Source: AC-69 sp036519575
GTDB taxonomy: Bacteria > Actinomycetota > UBA4738 > HRBIN12
Assembly: GCA_036519575.1 (NCBI GenBank)
Contig: DATDKZ010000051.1
Span: 1-21,205, forward strand
DNA length: 21,205 nt
Reading direction: 5' to 3'
Of the stretch, positions 14,573 through 21,205 are shown piece by piece (the first letter of the stretch is position 1; each line of letters starts with the position of its first letter). Below the pieces are notes generated by a model. That model worked only from the letters and a program-made list of their open reading frames with translations, made no database searches and was not told where the DNA came from. Position numbers and translations under genes: made by a program.

Positions 14573-16063
14573 CTATGAGCGAATGCTTGCTCGCTCGAAC
14601 ACCGAGCCATCGACCGCGTCGAAGATGAGTCGCCATCGAGGGTCCGTCTCTACGGCGGCGCGCAGCGCCTCGGACTCCCCAGGATGCAGGATGAGGACAT
14701 CCACGCCCCACCTATCCAGCACGGCAGACCAGCCATCGCGTGCGTTGGTGACGCGAAGATAGTCATCCCACACAGACACGGGAAAGATCTCGATGCGTGG
14801 ATCGATGGCAACCGGCAGGTCAGGAGCGGAGAACTCCGTCCACGACGAATACACCTCCGAGACGAACACTCGGGAACCCGGCGGGCTCGCTTCTTTCGCA
14901 GCCGCAACGATGTTCTCGGGAGCGAAGGTCAGGGAAGCAGGCCCCGCCGTGATCGGGTCCGTCCCCATCCTGAGGGGGACGGTGGCAAGCACGACGAGCC
15001 CTGTCGCCACGACGACCATCGTGTTCATGAACGACCGGTCGGATCCCACCGGGCCCTCGGTCGGACCCATCACGCCAGCGATGATCACCGGAGCCGCCAG
15101 GCCCCACCATCCCACGCCTCGGCCAGCGAGCAAGGCGAACGTCGCGAACGTCCCGAGCTCGATCAACGGGATCCAACCGACCTTGCCTTCCCGACGAGCG
15201 AGGAAGGCGCCGACCGCGAACGCGCTCGCGAAGAAGAGCCGTCCGGTCCAGGAGCGAACGGTTGGCGGGCTCCATTCACCGATCAATTGACGAACGACTG
15301 GGTGCTGGATCACATCGACCACGTAGGTCCAGATCCGCACACCGGATGGGTTGATCGCCGAGACAGCAAAGGAAACCAGTGCGGCCACCAGACACCGACG
15401 GGCAAGTTCGGGCCGGTCCGAACGATCTTCCAGCCATGCGAAGACGAGCAGGAGAGAAGCGAGGACGAAACTCCCGTGAAGGTTCGCCCAGATCACCGTT
15501 ATCGCTGGGACAAGCCAGACCCAGGCCGGATGTCGATGACGGCTCGCGATAAGCCAAAGCGACAGAGCGAAGAGCACGAACGCGAATTCCTGAGGTCGCA
15601 ACTGCGACAGCAACTGGATGCCGACGAGATAGCCCGCAACGGCAAGGAGCGCCGCCGTTCTCGGAGAGACGCCCCGCGCACGGCACGCGAGGAACACGGC
15701 ACCCACCATCATGCCAGCGAGGAGCGCTCTCACAGCTGCTAGACCGAACCACCCGCCGATGCGGTACACGACGGCGAAGAGGATCTGAGCTCCCCATTGT
15801 TGGTCGAGCCACGGACGACCGGCAACGGTGAACGTGAAGGTATCTGTCGTGAGGATGTGATGCGTATCGAGCATGATCTGACCCGCGCGCACTTGGTAGG
15901 CGAGGTCGATGGCCAGCGTCGTCCCGGCAAGCGCGATGGCGACGGGGATCATGATCGCGATGGCCATCCAGGCAGACACGTTCGTAAGTCCTGAGGGTGC
16001 TCGTTCCATCGCTCGATCCGTTTCCATGTCACGGGAGGGTAGACGCATAGATCCAGCGACCAT
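14573..16063 (-). CDS. Polytopic membrane protein, GT-C-like, paralogue B of three
   Basis: 496 residues from the ATG at 16063, which overlaps the preceding stop as TGATG; later ATGs at 16027 and 16009 would also keep the first helix, so the start is uncertain. It shares with its paralogues IDLAYQVRAG (Asp 53), DTFTFT, PWLDQQWGAQ, LRPQ, WANLHGSF, and a soluble C-terminal domain with VAIDPRIEIFP, WDDYLRV and GWSAVLDRWGVD. Many membrane segments lie between. Fits a GT-C-type glycosyltransferase architecture, with an Asp in the first outer loop; acceptor and donor unknown. It sits between a second paralogue and the MarP-like protease in a tight operon. Confidence 0.82.
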   Translation of the reverse strand: MVAGSMRLPSRDMETDRAMERAPSGLTNVSAWMAIAIMIPVAIALAGTTLAIDLAYQVRAGQIMLDTHHILTTDTFTFTVAGRPWLDQQWGAQILFAVVYRIGGWFGLAAVRALLAGMMVGAVFLACRARGVSPRTAALLAVAGYLVGIQLLSQLRPQEFAFVLFALSLWLIASRHRHPAWVWLVPAITVIWANLHGSFVLASLLLVFAWLEDRSDRPELARRCLVAALVSFAVSAINPSGVRIWTYVVDVIQHPVVRQLIGEWSPPTVRSWTGRLFFASAFAVGAFLARREGKVGWIPLIELGTFATFALLAGRGVGWWGLAAPVIIAGVMGPTEGPVGSDRSFMNTMVVVATGLVVLATVPLRMGTDPITAGPASLTFAPENIVAAAKEASPPGSRVFVSEVYSSWTEFSAPDLPVAIDPRIEIFPVSVWDDYLRVTNARDGWSAVLDRWGVDVLILHPGESEALRAAVETDPRWRLIFDAVDGSVFERASIRS

Positions 16064-17499
16064 CAAGGGACACGAGTGAAGACGGCACCGTCCACGTCCC
16101 GATAGACGAGCTTCCAACCGTTCTCTTGCTCCAAGGCATCGATCAATGCGGCGTCATGATCATCGGCGGCTATGACGATGTCGACGTTCCAGTCGTCCAA
16201 GACGGTCTGCCATCCGGCTTGAGCCTCGGAGACCTGAAAGTAGTCATGCCAGACGGCATCGGGAAACAGCTCCGCCCGCGAGTCAACGAACATCGGTAAC
16301 GAAGGAGTCGCGAATTCGAACCAGCTTCCCCATCGACCATCGAAGACGCGAACTCCCGGATGGGCAGCTCCGCGGACCGCTTCCGTGATGCCCGAGGGAG
16401 CCTCCGAGAGCAGCGACTCCGGGGGGCGCGTCGTGAGTACACGCGCAACACTCAACAGGAGCACGGCGCCGAGCGTGAGACTGAGGATGACGTCCACACG
16501 ACCGGCCGGGCGCTCGCCAGGATGCCAGGAAGCGAGCAGAGCACCACCGACAGGGGGCACAGCTACGACCCACCAAACGAGGTTTCTGCCGCTCCAGATC
16601 GGCAGCGCGGTGAAGATGACAAGAGTCATCACTTCCTCCACCGACAGCGGACGTGACCGATGCCGTACCGCGGCGACCAGGACCGTCACGTTGAAGACAA
16701 GGAACAGCACCCACGCGGGAAATTGGGAAGCGAGTGGCTTCCACTCGTCGATGACGTCGCGGACGATGGACGAAGTCGCGATCGTCCACAGGTATGAGTA
16801 CACACCGCTACCCCAAGGACTTGCGAGCGGTGTGAGGACCGTGACCACGACGAGGCATCCAGTCCATCTCCAGGTAGGTCGTCGAGACACAACATCATCG
16901 ACGAACGCGATCGACAGGAGCAGGGGAAGGAGTACGAAGCTCCCGTGGATGTTCGCCCAGAGGACGCCGATCGGAAGGAGCCACGTCAATCCAGCCGGAT
17001 GCGTCTCCCGATCCCCGATCAATGAAACGGACCCCGCGAACAGTGGAACGGCCAGCAGCTGCGGACGGAGACTGAACGTACCGGGCAGCGTGATCGCAAC
17101 CAGGAACGCGCCGATGGAGAGGCATCCGGACACGAGGGGATCACCGTTCATGCGGAACGTTCGGCGGTAGGTGAAGGCGATGGCGAACGAGGCAAGGCAT
17201 GCCCTGAGGACGACCAGTCCACGCCAGCCGCCGAGCCGAAAGAGGGCCGCGAGGATCGACGCCGCTCCCCACTGCTGGTCGGTCCAAGGCTGACCATTCA
17301 TCGTGAATGTGAAGAGGTCCGCCCGAAGAACGTGACCGGTGTTCAGCGTGAAATCGCCCGCTCGCAGCAAGTAAGCGAGGTCGTTCACGGGGAGGCGTGA
17401 GAGAAGAACGGCGAGTGCCGGGAGAACGACGGCCACCACTAACCACGGATCAAGCTGTTGCAGTGGGGACGTGTGCGCTTCGTCCGTACGTCGGGACAC
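16063..17499 (-). CDS. Polytopic membrane protein, GT-C-like, paralogue C of three
   Basis: 478 residues if the GTG at 17499 is used. The frame is open for another 55 codons upstream, but 43 of these overlap the end of the preceding gene and read as Pro/Arg/Ser-rich shadow. GTG lies 34 bases after that gene's stop, with a poor Shine-Dalgarno site. Features: NDLAYLLRAG after the first helix, FTFT, PWTDQQWGA, LRPQ, WANIHGSF, then many helices and a soluble C-terminal domain with MFVDSRAELFP, WHDYFQV and GWQTVLDDWNVD. It is most like the protein at 6273-7739 in its C-terminal domain (VDSR, WHDY). Function inferred only as possible GT-C glycosyltransferase. Confidence 0.82.
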   Translation of the reverse strand: MSRRTDEAHTSPLQQLDPWLVVAVVLPALAVLLSRLPVNDLAYLLRAGDFTLNTGHVLRADLFTFTMNGQPWTDQQWGAASILAALFRLGGWRGLVVLRACLASFAIAFTYRRTFRMNGDPLVSGCLSIGAFLVAITLPGTFSLRPQLLAVPLFAGSVSLIGDRETHPAGLTWLLPIGVLWANIHGSFVLLPLLLSIAFVDDVVSRRPTWRWTGCLVVVTVLTPLASPWGSGVYSYLWTIATSSIVRDVIDEWKPLASQFPAWVLFLVFNVTVLVAAVRHRSRPLSVEEVMTLVIFTALPIWSGRNLVWWVVAVPPVGGALLASWHPGERPAGRVDVILSLTLGAVLLLSVARVLTTRPPESLLSEAPSGITEAVRGAAHPGVRVFDGRWGSWFEFATPSLPMFVDSRAELFPDAVWHDYFQVSEAQAGWQTVLDDWNVDIVIAADDHDAALIDALEQENGWKLVYRDVDGAVFTRVP

Positions 17500-17533
17500 A
17501 GCCGTGCGCCAGGACCGGGCGATCAGCGTTTCG

Positions 17534-19561
17534 TCAGGAATGGGCGGCGCCGCTCCCTTGAACCAAGGGTGTTTCCCCCCTCGCGGTGATGGCGTCGACG
17601 GACTCCGCGGTGTACCCCACGCGCGGCATGAAGGCGTACGCGGCCCCGTAGAGGAGCGCGACAACGATCAGGAGGGCGCGGTAGCCCGTGATGAGGGAAA
17701 CGTATTCGATGGCTCCGCCCACCATCGCACCGAGAAGATTCGCGCCGAACGCCGCTGTCGGCTCAGCCGTATCTCGGAACCGCCCCGCGAAGATCAGATT
17801 CGCCATGAAGATAGGGAAGAAGGCAAGGATGGTTGCCAGCGCGAAGCGGGGCACCGCCGCGAACTGCAGCAGGTCGTCGGTGGGTACGAGCCAGGCTCCC
17901 AGGAGTCCCGCGTAGAGGAGGAGGAAGAGAAGTCCACGGTGCCCGACCCGGTATCTCTGTTCGATCTCGATCGCGAGGAGAACGGACAAAAGGACTCCAG
18001 CGAAGACCAGAGCATTCACGAGCCATGTAGTGCCGAAGAGCAACGCGAACTGCACCACACTCTTGGTCTCCAGCAGGAGGAATGCCGCCCCCATGAAGAA
18101 GAGGTCGGCATACGCGACCATCGGGCGGAAGGGCGACCCGGTTGCCCGCACGACGACTATCGAAGCGAGGATGATCAGCGAAAGGGTCAGCACATATCGG
18201 AACGGTATCGAGGGCGACCGGAGATAGAGGAATGGCCGGTCGTCAACGGCAGGTGCCACAACCTCGCGATCCCCGGGACTCCACGTCGAGTCGCATCTGA
18301 GCGCGGAGGCATCTGGGCTATCAACGAAGATACTGAACTGACCGACGCCGCTATCGGCGCCGCGACGCCCGAGATCGAGACACGGCCGATTCCCGAAGAC
18401 AGTTGTCATCGTGCCGGCAAGACGATCCGCCAACCATTGCTCTCGGTAGTAGTTGTACATCGCGAAAGCACCCCCGGGCGCAAGGTGATCCCGTGCCGCT
18501 TCGAACGCTTGCTCGGTGAACAGGTAGCTCTCGAGCCTGATAGCCGACTGGCCGGTCACCAAGGTGAGCGAGTCCGGCAGTGCGAATACGATGAGGTCGT
18601 ACGTCGTACCCGTTCGTTCCAGGAAAGCCCGCCCGTCATCGATGAAGCGATGCACACGCGGGTCCTGGTACGGATGCTCGGGATGGTATCTGATCCCGAG
18701 TCTTTGGATCTCCGGATCGATCTCAACGGCGTCGATGGACGACGCTCCGTGTCGCAGAGCCACCGAAACGTCATTGCCATTCCCTGCACCTATCACCAAC
18801 ACGTTACGAGGTGGACGGGCGAGCCGCTCGTACGGCATCTCATAATCGGTCCCCTGAGTTGCCCCACCCGTCTGATGGGGCACACCGTTCGCGGCGATGC
18901 CGATCGTCGATCCGTCGGTCTCAAAGGTAAGCCGGTAGTAGGGAGACCAGATGGTGTCGCCTTTGAACGTTCCGATGGCGAAGATCGCGATCAACGCGAC
19001 GGCCGCTACGGATTGGAGGGTGGTCGGTGGTCGCAGCAATGCGATGAACAAGCCAACAACCACGACCCCCCACGCGACTGGACCGAAACCGGCAAATGCC
19101 AGGCCAGAAAAGGTGACGACACCTGCGATGGAACCGAGGATATCGAACCGGTAGGCGTCAAGGGCCGGAAGTCGCGAGAATCGAACGGCGACGCCGTGTC
19201 CGATGGCTGCCATCGTCGCGGCGGTTGCAAGGAAGATGAAGGGCAGCATCACCCAGGCAGGCAGCCCGTGTTGCTGGACACCGAAGTACACCAGCTGGCC
19301 CCCGGTCCGATCGATCGTTACCGGGAAGGCCACGACAAGTCCAGCGAACGCAGCCAGGAGGATGGGAGCCCATCTGAAGAGATCCGGCGCCTTCTTGGCG
19401 CGAAGGAATCCGACCCCGATGCCCAAGAAGCTGCCGAGAAGGATGAAATTGGCGAAGTACGAAAGGTAGATGACGTACGCGCCCGCCCAACGGATCAGAA
19501 CGAGTTCCGTGAAAAGCATCAGGAAGCTCGCGAGGAACAGCTCTACCCGGGCCCGAGCCAT
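17534..19561 (-). CDS. Membrane protein with spermidine-synthase-like domain
   Basis: 675 residues in three parts: an N-terminal block of membrane helices (about 8-200), a Rossmann-like methyltransferase/spermidine-synthase domain (about 205-400), and a C-terminal block of helices (about 445-650). The nucleotide-binding motif VLVIGAGNGND is at 254-264, with VEIDP at 279-283 and DDGRAFL at 308-314. The segment YDLIVFALPDS (321-331) matches the spermidine-synthase motif, but the first catalytic Asp is replaced by Ala 327, and the Asp of the usual GGGDGG motif is Asn 261. Aminopropyl transfer is therefore doubtful; such membrane-fused proteins are common and uncharacterised. It is first in a probable four-gene operon ending with the MarP-like protease. 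No Shine-Dalgarno sequence is visible; TAGCCT lies nine bases before the ATG. Confidence 0.85.
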   Translation of the reverse strand: MARARVELFLASFLMLFTELVLIRWAGAYVIYLSYFANFILLGSFLGIGVGFLRAKKAPDLFRWAPILLAAFAGLVVAFPVTIDRTGGQLVYFGVQQHGLPAWVMLPFIFLATAATMAAIGHGVAVRFSRLPALDAYRFDILGSIAGVVTFSGLAFAGFGPVAWGVVVVGLFIALLRPPTTLQSVAAVALIAIFAIGTFKGDTIWSPYYRLTFETDGSTIGIAANGVPHQTGGATQGTDYEMPYERLARPPRNVLVIGAGNGNDVSVALRHGASSIDAVEIDPEIQRLGIRYHPEHPYQDPRVHRFIDDGRAFLERTGTTYDLIVFALPDSLTLVTGQSAIRLESYLFTEQAFEAARDHLAPGGAFAMYNYYREQWLADRLAGTMTTVFGNRPCLDLGRRGADSGVGQFSIFVDSPDASALRCDSTWSPGDREVVAPAVDDRPFLYLRSPSIPFRYVLTLSLIILASIVVVRATGSPFRPMVAYADLFFMGAAFLLLETKSVVQFALLFGTTWLVNALVFAGVLLSVLLAIEIEQRYRVGHRGLLFLLLYAGLLGAWLVPTDDLLQFAAVPRFALATILAFFPIFMANLIFAGRFRDTAEPTAAFGANLLGAMVGGAIEYVSLITGYRALLIVVALLYGAAYAFMPRVGYTAESVDAITARGETPLVQGSGAAHS

Positions 19562-19570
19562 AACCGCGAC

Positions 19571-19576
19571 AGGCTA
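19571..19576 (-). promoter_or_regulatory. Possible -10 box of the 19561-13363 operon
   Basis: Minus-strand TAGCCT ends nine bases before the ATG at 19561. Transcription would start about two or three bases before the start codon, giving an almost leaderless mRNA. The same hexamer precedes the regulator gene at 9221. No -35 box was recognised. Confidence 0.35.
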
Positions 19577-19677
19577 AGGCCTTGACGCATGGAGCGCCAC
19601 GACCCGATGGCGGAGGGCCACTCGCCCCACTCCGCAGGCGTGATCGAATCGCGCGACCAGCGACCGAGCGTCTCGGA

Positions 19678-19683
19678 TAGGCT
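19678..19683 (+). promoter_or_regulatory. Possible -10 box of the cyclophilin gene
   Basis: TAGGCT lies 29 bases before the GTG at 19713, leaving room for a short leader with the GGGAG ribosome-binding site. The -35 region is not convincing. Confidence 0.35.
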
Positions 19684-19712
19684 GGTTCATCCACCGACAA
19701 GGGAGCAGCAAG

Positions 19713-20222
19713 GTGCCTCGCGCGATCTTCGTAACGACGATGGGTTCCTTCACGGTTGAATTGCGGCCAGATCGTGCGCCGAAGGCGGTTGAGAACTTCG
19801 TTGGACTCGCAACAGGCTCCAAGGAATGGCGCGATCCTCGTGACGGAACCACCAAAGGGGAGCCCTTATACACGGGGACCACCTTTCACCGAGTGATCGA
19901 CGGATTCATGATCCAGGGCGGTGACCCGACGGGGACCGGCACGGGAGGGCCGGGATTCCAGTTCGAGGATGAATTCCCCCCTGACGCACCGACGTTCGAC
20001 GAAGCTGGCCGTCTGGCGATGGCAAATGCGGGTCCGAACACGAATGGTTGCCAGTTCTTCTTGACGGTGGCGCCCACTCCGTGGCTCAACGGGCGGCACT
20101 CGATCTTCGGTCAAGTGGTCGACGGATACGAGGTCGTCGACGCCATCTCCAAGGTCGAAACGAAAGCTCAGGATCGGCCGGTGAACGACATCGTGATCGA
20201 ACGGATCGAGATCACGGACTGA
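19713..20222 (+). CDS. Cyclophilin-type peptidyl-prolyl cis-trans isomerase
   Basis: 169-residue single-domain cyclophilin that speeds isomerisation of Xaa-Pro bonds during folding. Active-site residues are visible: Arg 60, Phe 65 and Gln 68 in FHRVIDGFMIQGGD, then NTNGCQFFLT (Gln 114, Phe 115, Phe 116), Trp 124 and His 129 in PWLNGRHSIFG. No signal peptide or membrane segment, so cytoplasmic. The GTG start is supported by AGGGAG about eight bases upstream. It has a stand-alone position: divergent from the operon starting at 19561, and its stop lies only ten bases from that of the convergent DNA ligase gene. Confidence 0.96.
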   Translation: MPRAIFVTTMGSFTVELRPDRAPKAVENFVGLATGSKEWRDPRDGTTKGEPLYTGTTFHRVIDGFMIQGGDPTGTGTGGPGFQFEDEFPPDAPTFDEAGRLAMANAGPNTNGCQFFLTVAPTPWLNGRHSIFGQVVDGYEVVDAISKVETKAQDRPVNDIVIERIEITD

Positions 20223-20232
20223 CCTCCGGCCA

Positions 20233-21205
20233 TCAGCCCCAGCTCGGAGGCTCGACGCCGAGCTGTTCGAACGTGCACGACCGTGGATCGCGGTCGGACC
20301 GCCAGCGTTCGAACCGCGCCGCGTGCCGGAACCGTCCGTACTGGACCCGATCGAACGAGACCTCGCACACAAGAGCTGGCTCCAGGTCGACCCACTCCGC
20401 GTCTCGGCCGGCCGACCACCGGCTGGGACCGCCCGGACCGCGTCCTCGCCCGAAGCTCTCGCCCCCCTCGAGAGGCGCCAGGATCTCTCGAAGCTCGCGA
20501 CGCTCCGCCGCTTTGAACGACGAGGTGTGCCCAACGTAATGCAGGACTCCTTCGCCGTCGTACAGACCGAGCAGTAGGCTCCCGACCCCTCTCCCGTCCT
20601 TCGCGAGCCGGTAGCCGCCGACGACGCAGTCCGCCGTGGTGCGGTGCTTCACCTTCACCCATCCGCGTTCGCCCGAGAGGTACGCCTGGTCCTCGCGCTT
20701 CGCGACGATCCCATCCTGGCCGACCCCGGCCGCGTCGCCGAACCAGGCTTCGGCGAGCGTCACGTCCGCCGTCCACGGCGCCACGAGGAGCTCGGGTCCG
20801 GGCGGGACCGCGTTCAGGTCATCAGGCATCACGCCGGCGCCGGCCGACGCAGCCAGCTTCGCGAGGCGCTCGCGCCGCGTCTGCAACGGCAACGCGCTGA
20901 GATCTTCGTCGCCCTCCCGCAGCAGATCGAACAGGATCAGCGTCGCGGGGATCTCCCCCGATAGCTTCCGGACCCGCGACTCCGCCGGATGCAGCCGAAG
21001 CTGCAGCTGGTCGAACTCCATGCCGGTCTCTCGGATCACGAGCAGCTCGCCGTCCCCGACGAAGGCTCCCGGCGGCCGCTCGGCCACGAGCGCCACGACC
21101 TCGGGGAAGTAGCGGCCGAGCGGCCGCCCGTCGCGGCTCACCAGCCGGACGTCGCCGTCCTCGCCGACGGCGACGATCGTCCGGAAGCCGTCCCACTTCG
21201 GTTCG
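20233..21205 (-). CDS. ATP-dependent DNA ligase, LigC-like (5' end off the window)
   Basis: 324 codons are visible and the frame stays open to the right edge, so the start lies outside. The first residues in view, EPKWDGFR, contain ligase motif I with the Lys that receives AMP. Further motifs in order: GELLV (motif III region), LILFDLL (IIIa), DGIVAKRE (IV), WVKVKHR (V), then an OB-fold with LVCEVSFDRVQ and a closing FERWRSDRDP (VI region, RxDK-like). Overall size, about 350 residues when complete, and the lack of extra domains fit the stand-alone LigC class of actinobacteria rather than the three-domain LigD; a split LigD ligase cannot be excluded. These enzymes seal nicks, mostly in repair. 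A GTG at 21141 within the frame is not the start, since motif I lies before it. Confidence 0.93.
   Translation of the reverse strand, partial: EPKWDGFRTIVAVGEDGDVRLVSRDGRPLGRYFPEVVALVAERPPGAFVGDGELLVIRETGMEFDQLQLRLHPAESRVRKLSGEIPATLILFDLLREGDEDLSALPLQTRRERLAKLAASAGAGVMPDDLNAVPPGPELLVAPWTADVTLAEAWFGDAAGVGQDGIVAKREDQAYLSGERGWVKVKHRTTADCVVGGYRLAKDGRGVGSLLLGLYDGEGVLHYVGHTSSFKAAERRELREILAPLEGGESFGRGRGPGGPSRWSAGRDAEWVDLEPALVCEVSFDRVQYGRFRHAARFERWRSDRDPRSCTFEQLGVEPPSWG

Noticed and set aside
17500..17664. N-terminal extension of the paralogue C gene
   Set aside because: Overlaps the end of the preceding gene and has no counterpart in the two paralogues.
17471..19585. 704-codon open frame on the + strand
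   Set aside because: Antisense to the spermidine-synthase-like gene; highly charged low-complexity sequence with no recognisable domain.

Overview
The window is high-GC DNA, and every gene found is intact except the two at the window edges. It suggests a deep-branching actinobacterium or another high-GC monoderm lineage. Evidence for this: a Tad/Flp pilus operon of actinobacterial type (Flp, TadE, a TadG-like protein, CpaB, CpaE, CpaF) with no secretin or outer-membrane gene in the visible part; a MarP-type CvpA/serine-protease fusion with the paired cysteines known from mycobacteria; a compact ATP-dependent DNA ligase; and several starts lacking a Shine-Dalgarno sequence but closely preceded by TANNNT -10 boxes, as in leaderless actinobacterial transcripts. 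The exact taxon cannot be set from the sequence alone.

Layout. 1-6064 (minus strand): a Tad pilus operon transcribed from two tandem Flp pilins through tadE, a TadG-like gene and cpaB to cpaE and cpaF, with cpaF running off the left edge. Hairpins lie after each pilin gene, and the later genes have strong Shine-Dalgarno sites or overlap. 6065-6272: divergent control region with TACGTAT repeats. 6273-7739 (+): a membrane protein of a family with three copies in this window. 7740-9917 (minus): three NarL/FixJ-type response regulators, each missing a different part of the phosphorylation pocket, with no sensor kinase nearby. 9996-12014 (+): a DUF255/YyaL-type thioredoxin-like protein. 12089-13312 (+): a PIG-V/Gpi18-like GT-C mannosyltransferase. 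13363-19561 (minus): a probable four-gene operon, read from a membrane protein with a spermidine-synthase-like domain, through two further paralogues of the 6273-7739 protein, to the MarP-type protease. 19713-20222 (+): a cyclophilin peptidyl-prolyl isomerase. 20233-21205 (minus): an ATP-dependent DNA ligase that enters from the right edge.

How the genes may work together (inference). The theme is the cell envelope: a surface pilus, at least four multi-spanning membrane proteins with GT-C-like features, and a membrane-anchored periplasmic-side protease. One GT-C-like gene shares its control region with the pilus operon, and three regulators with degenerate receivers lie just beyond it, so a link between pilus expression and surface glycosylation is a reasonable, untested hypothesis. 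No mobile elements, CRISPR arrays, tRNA or rRNA genes were recognised.
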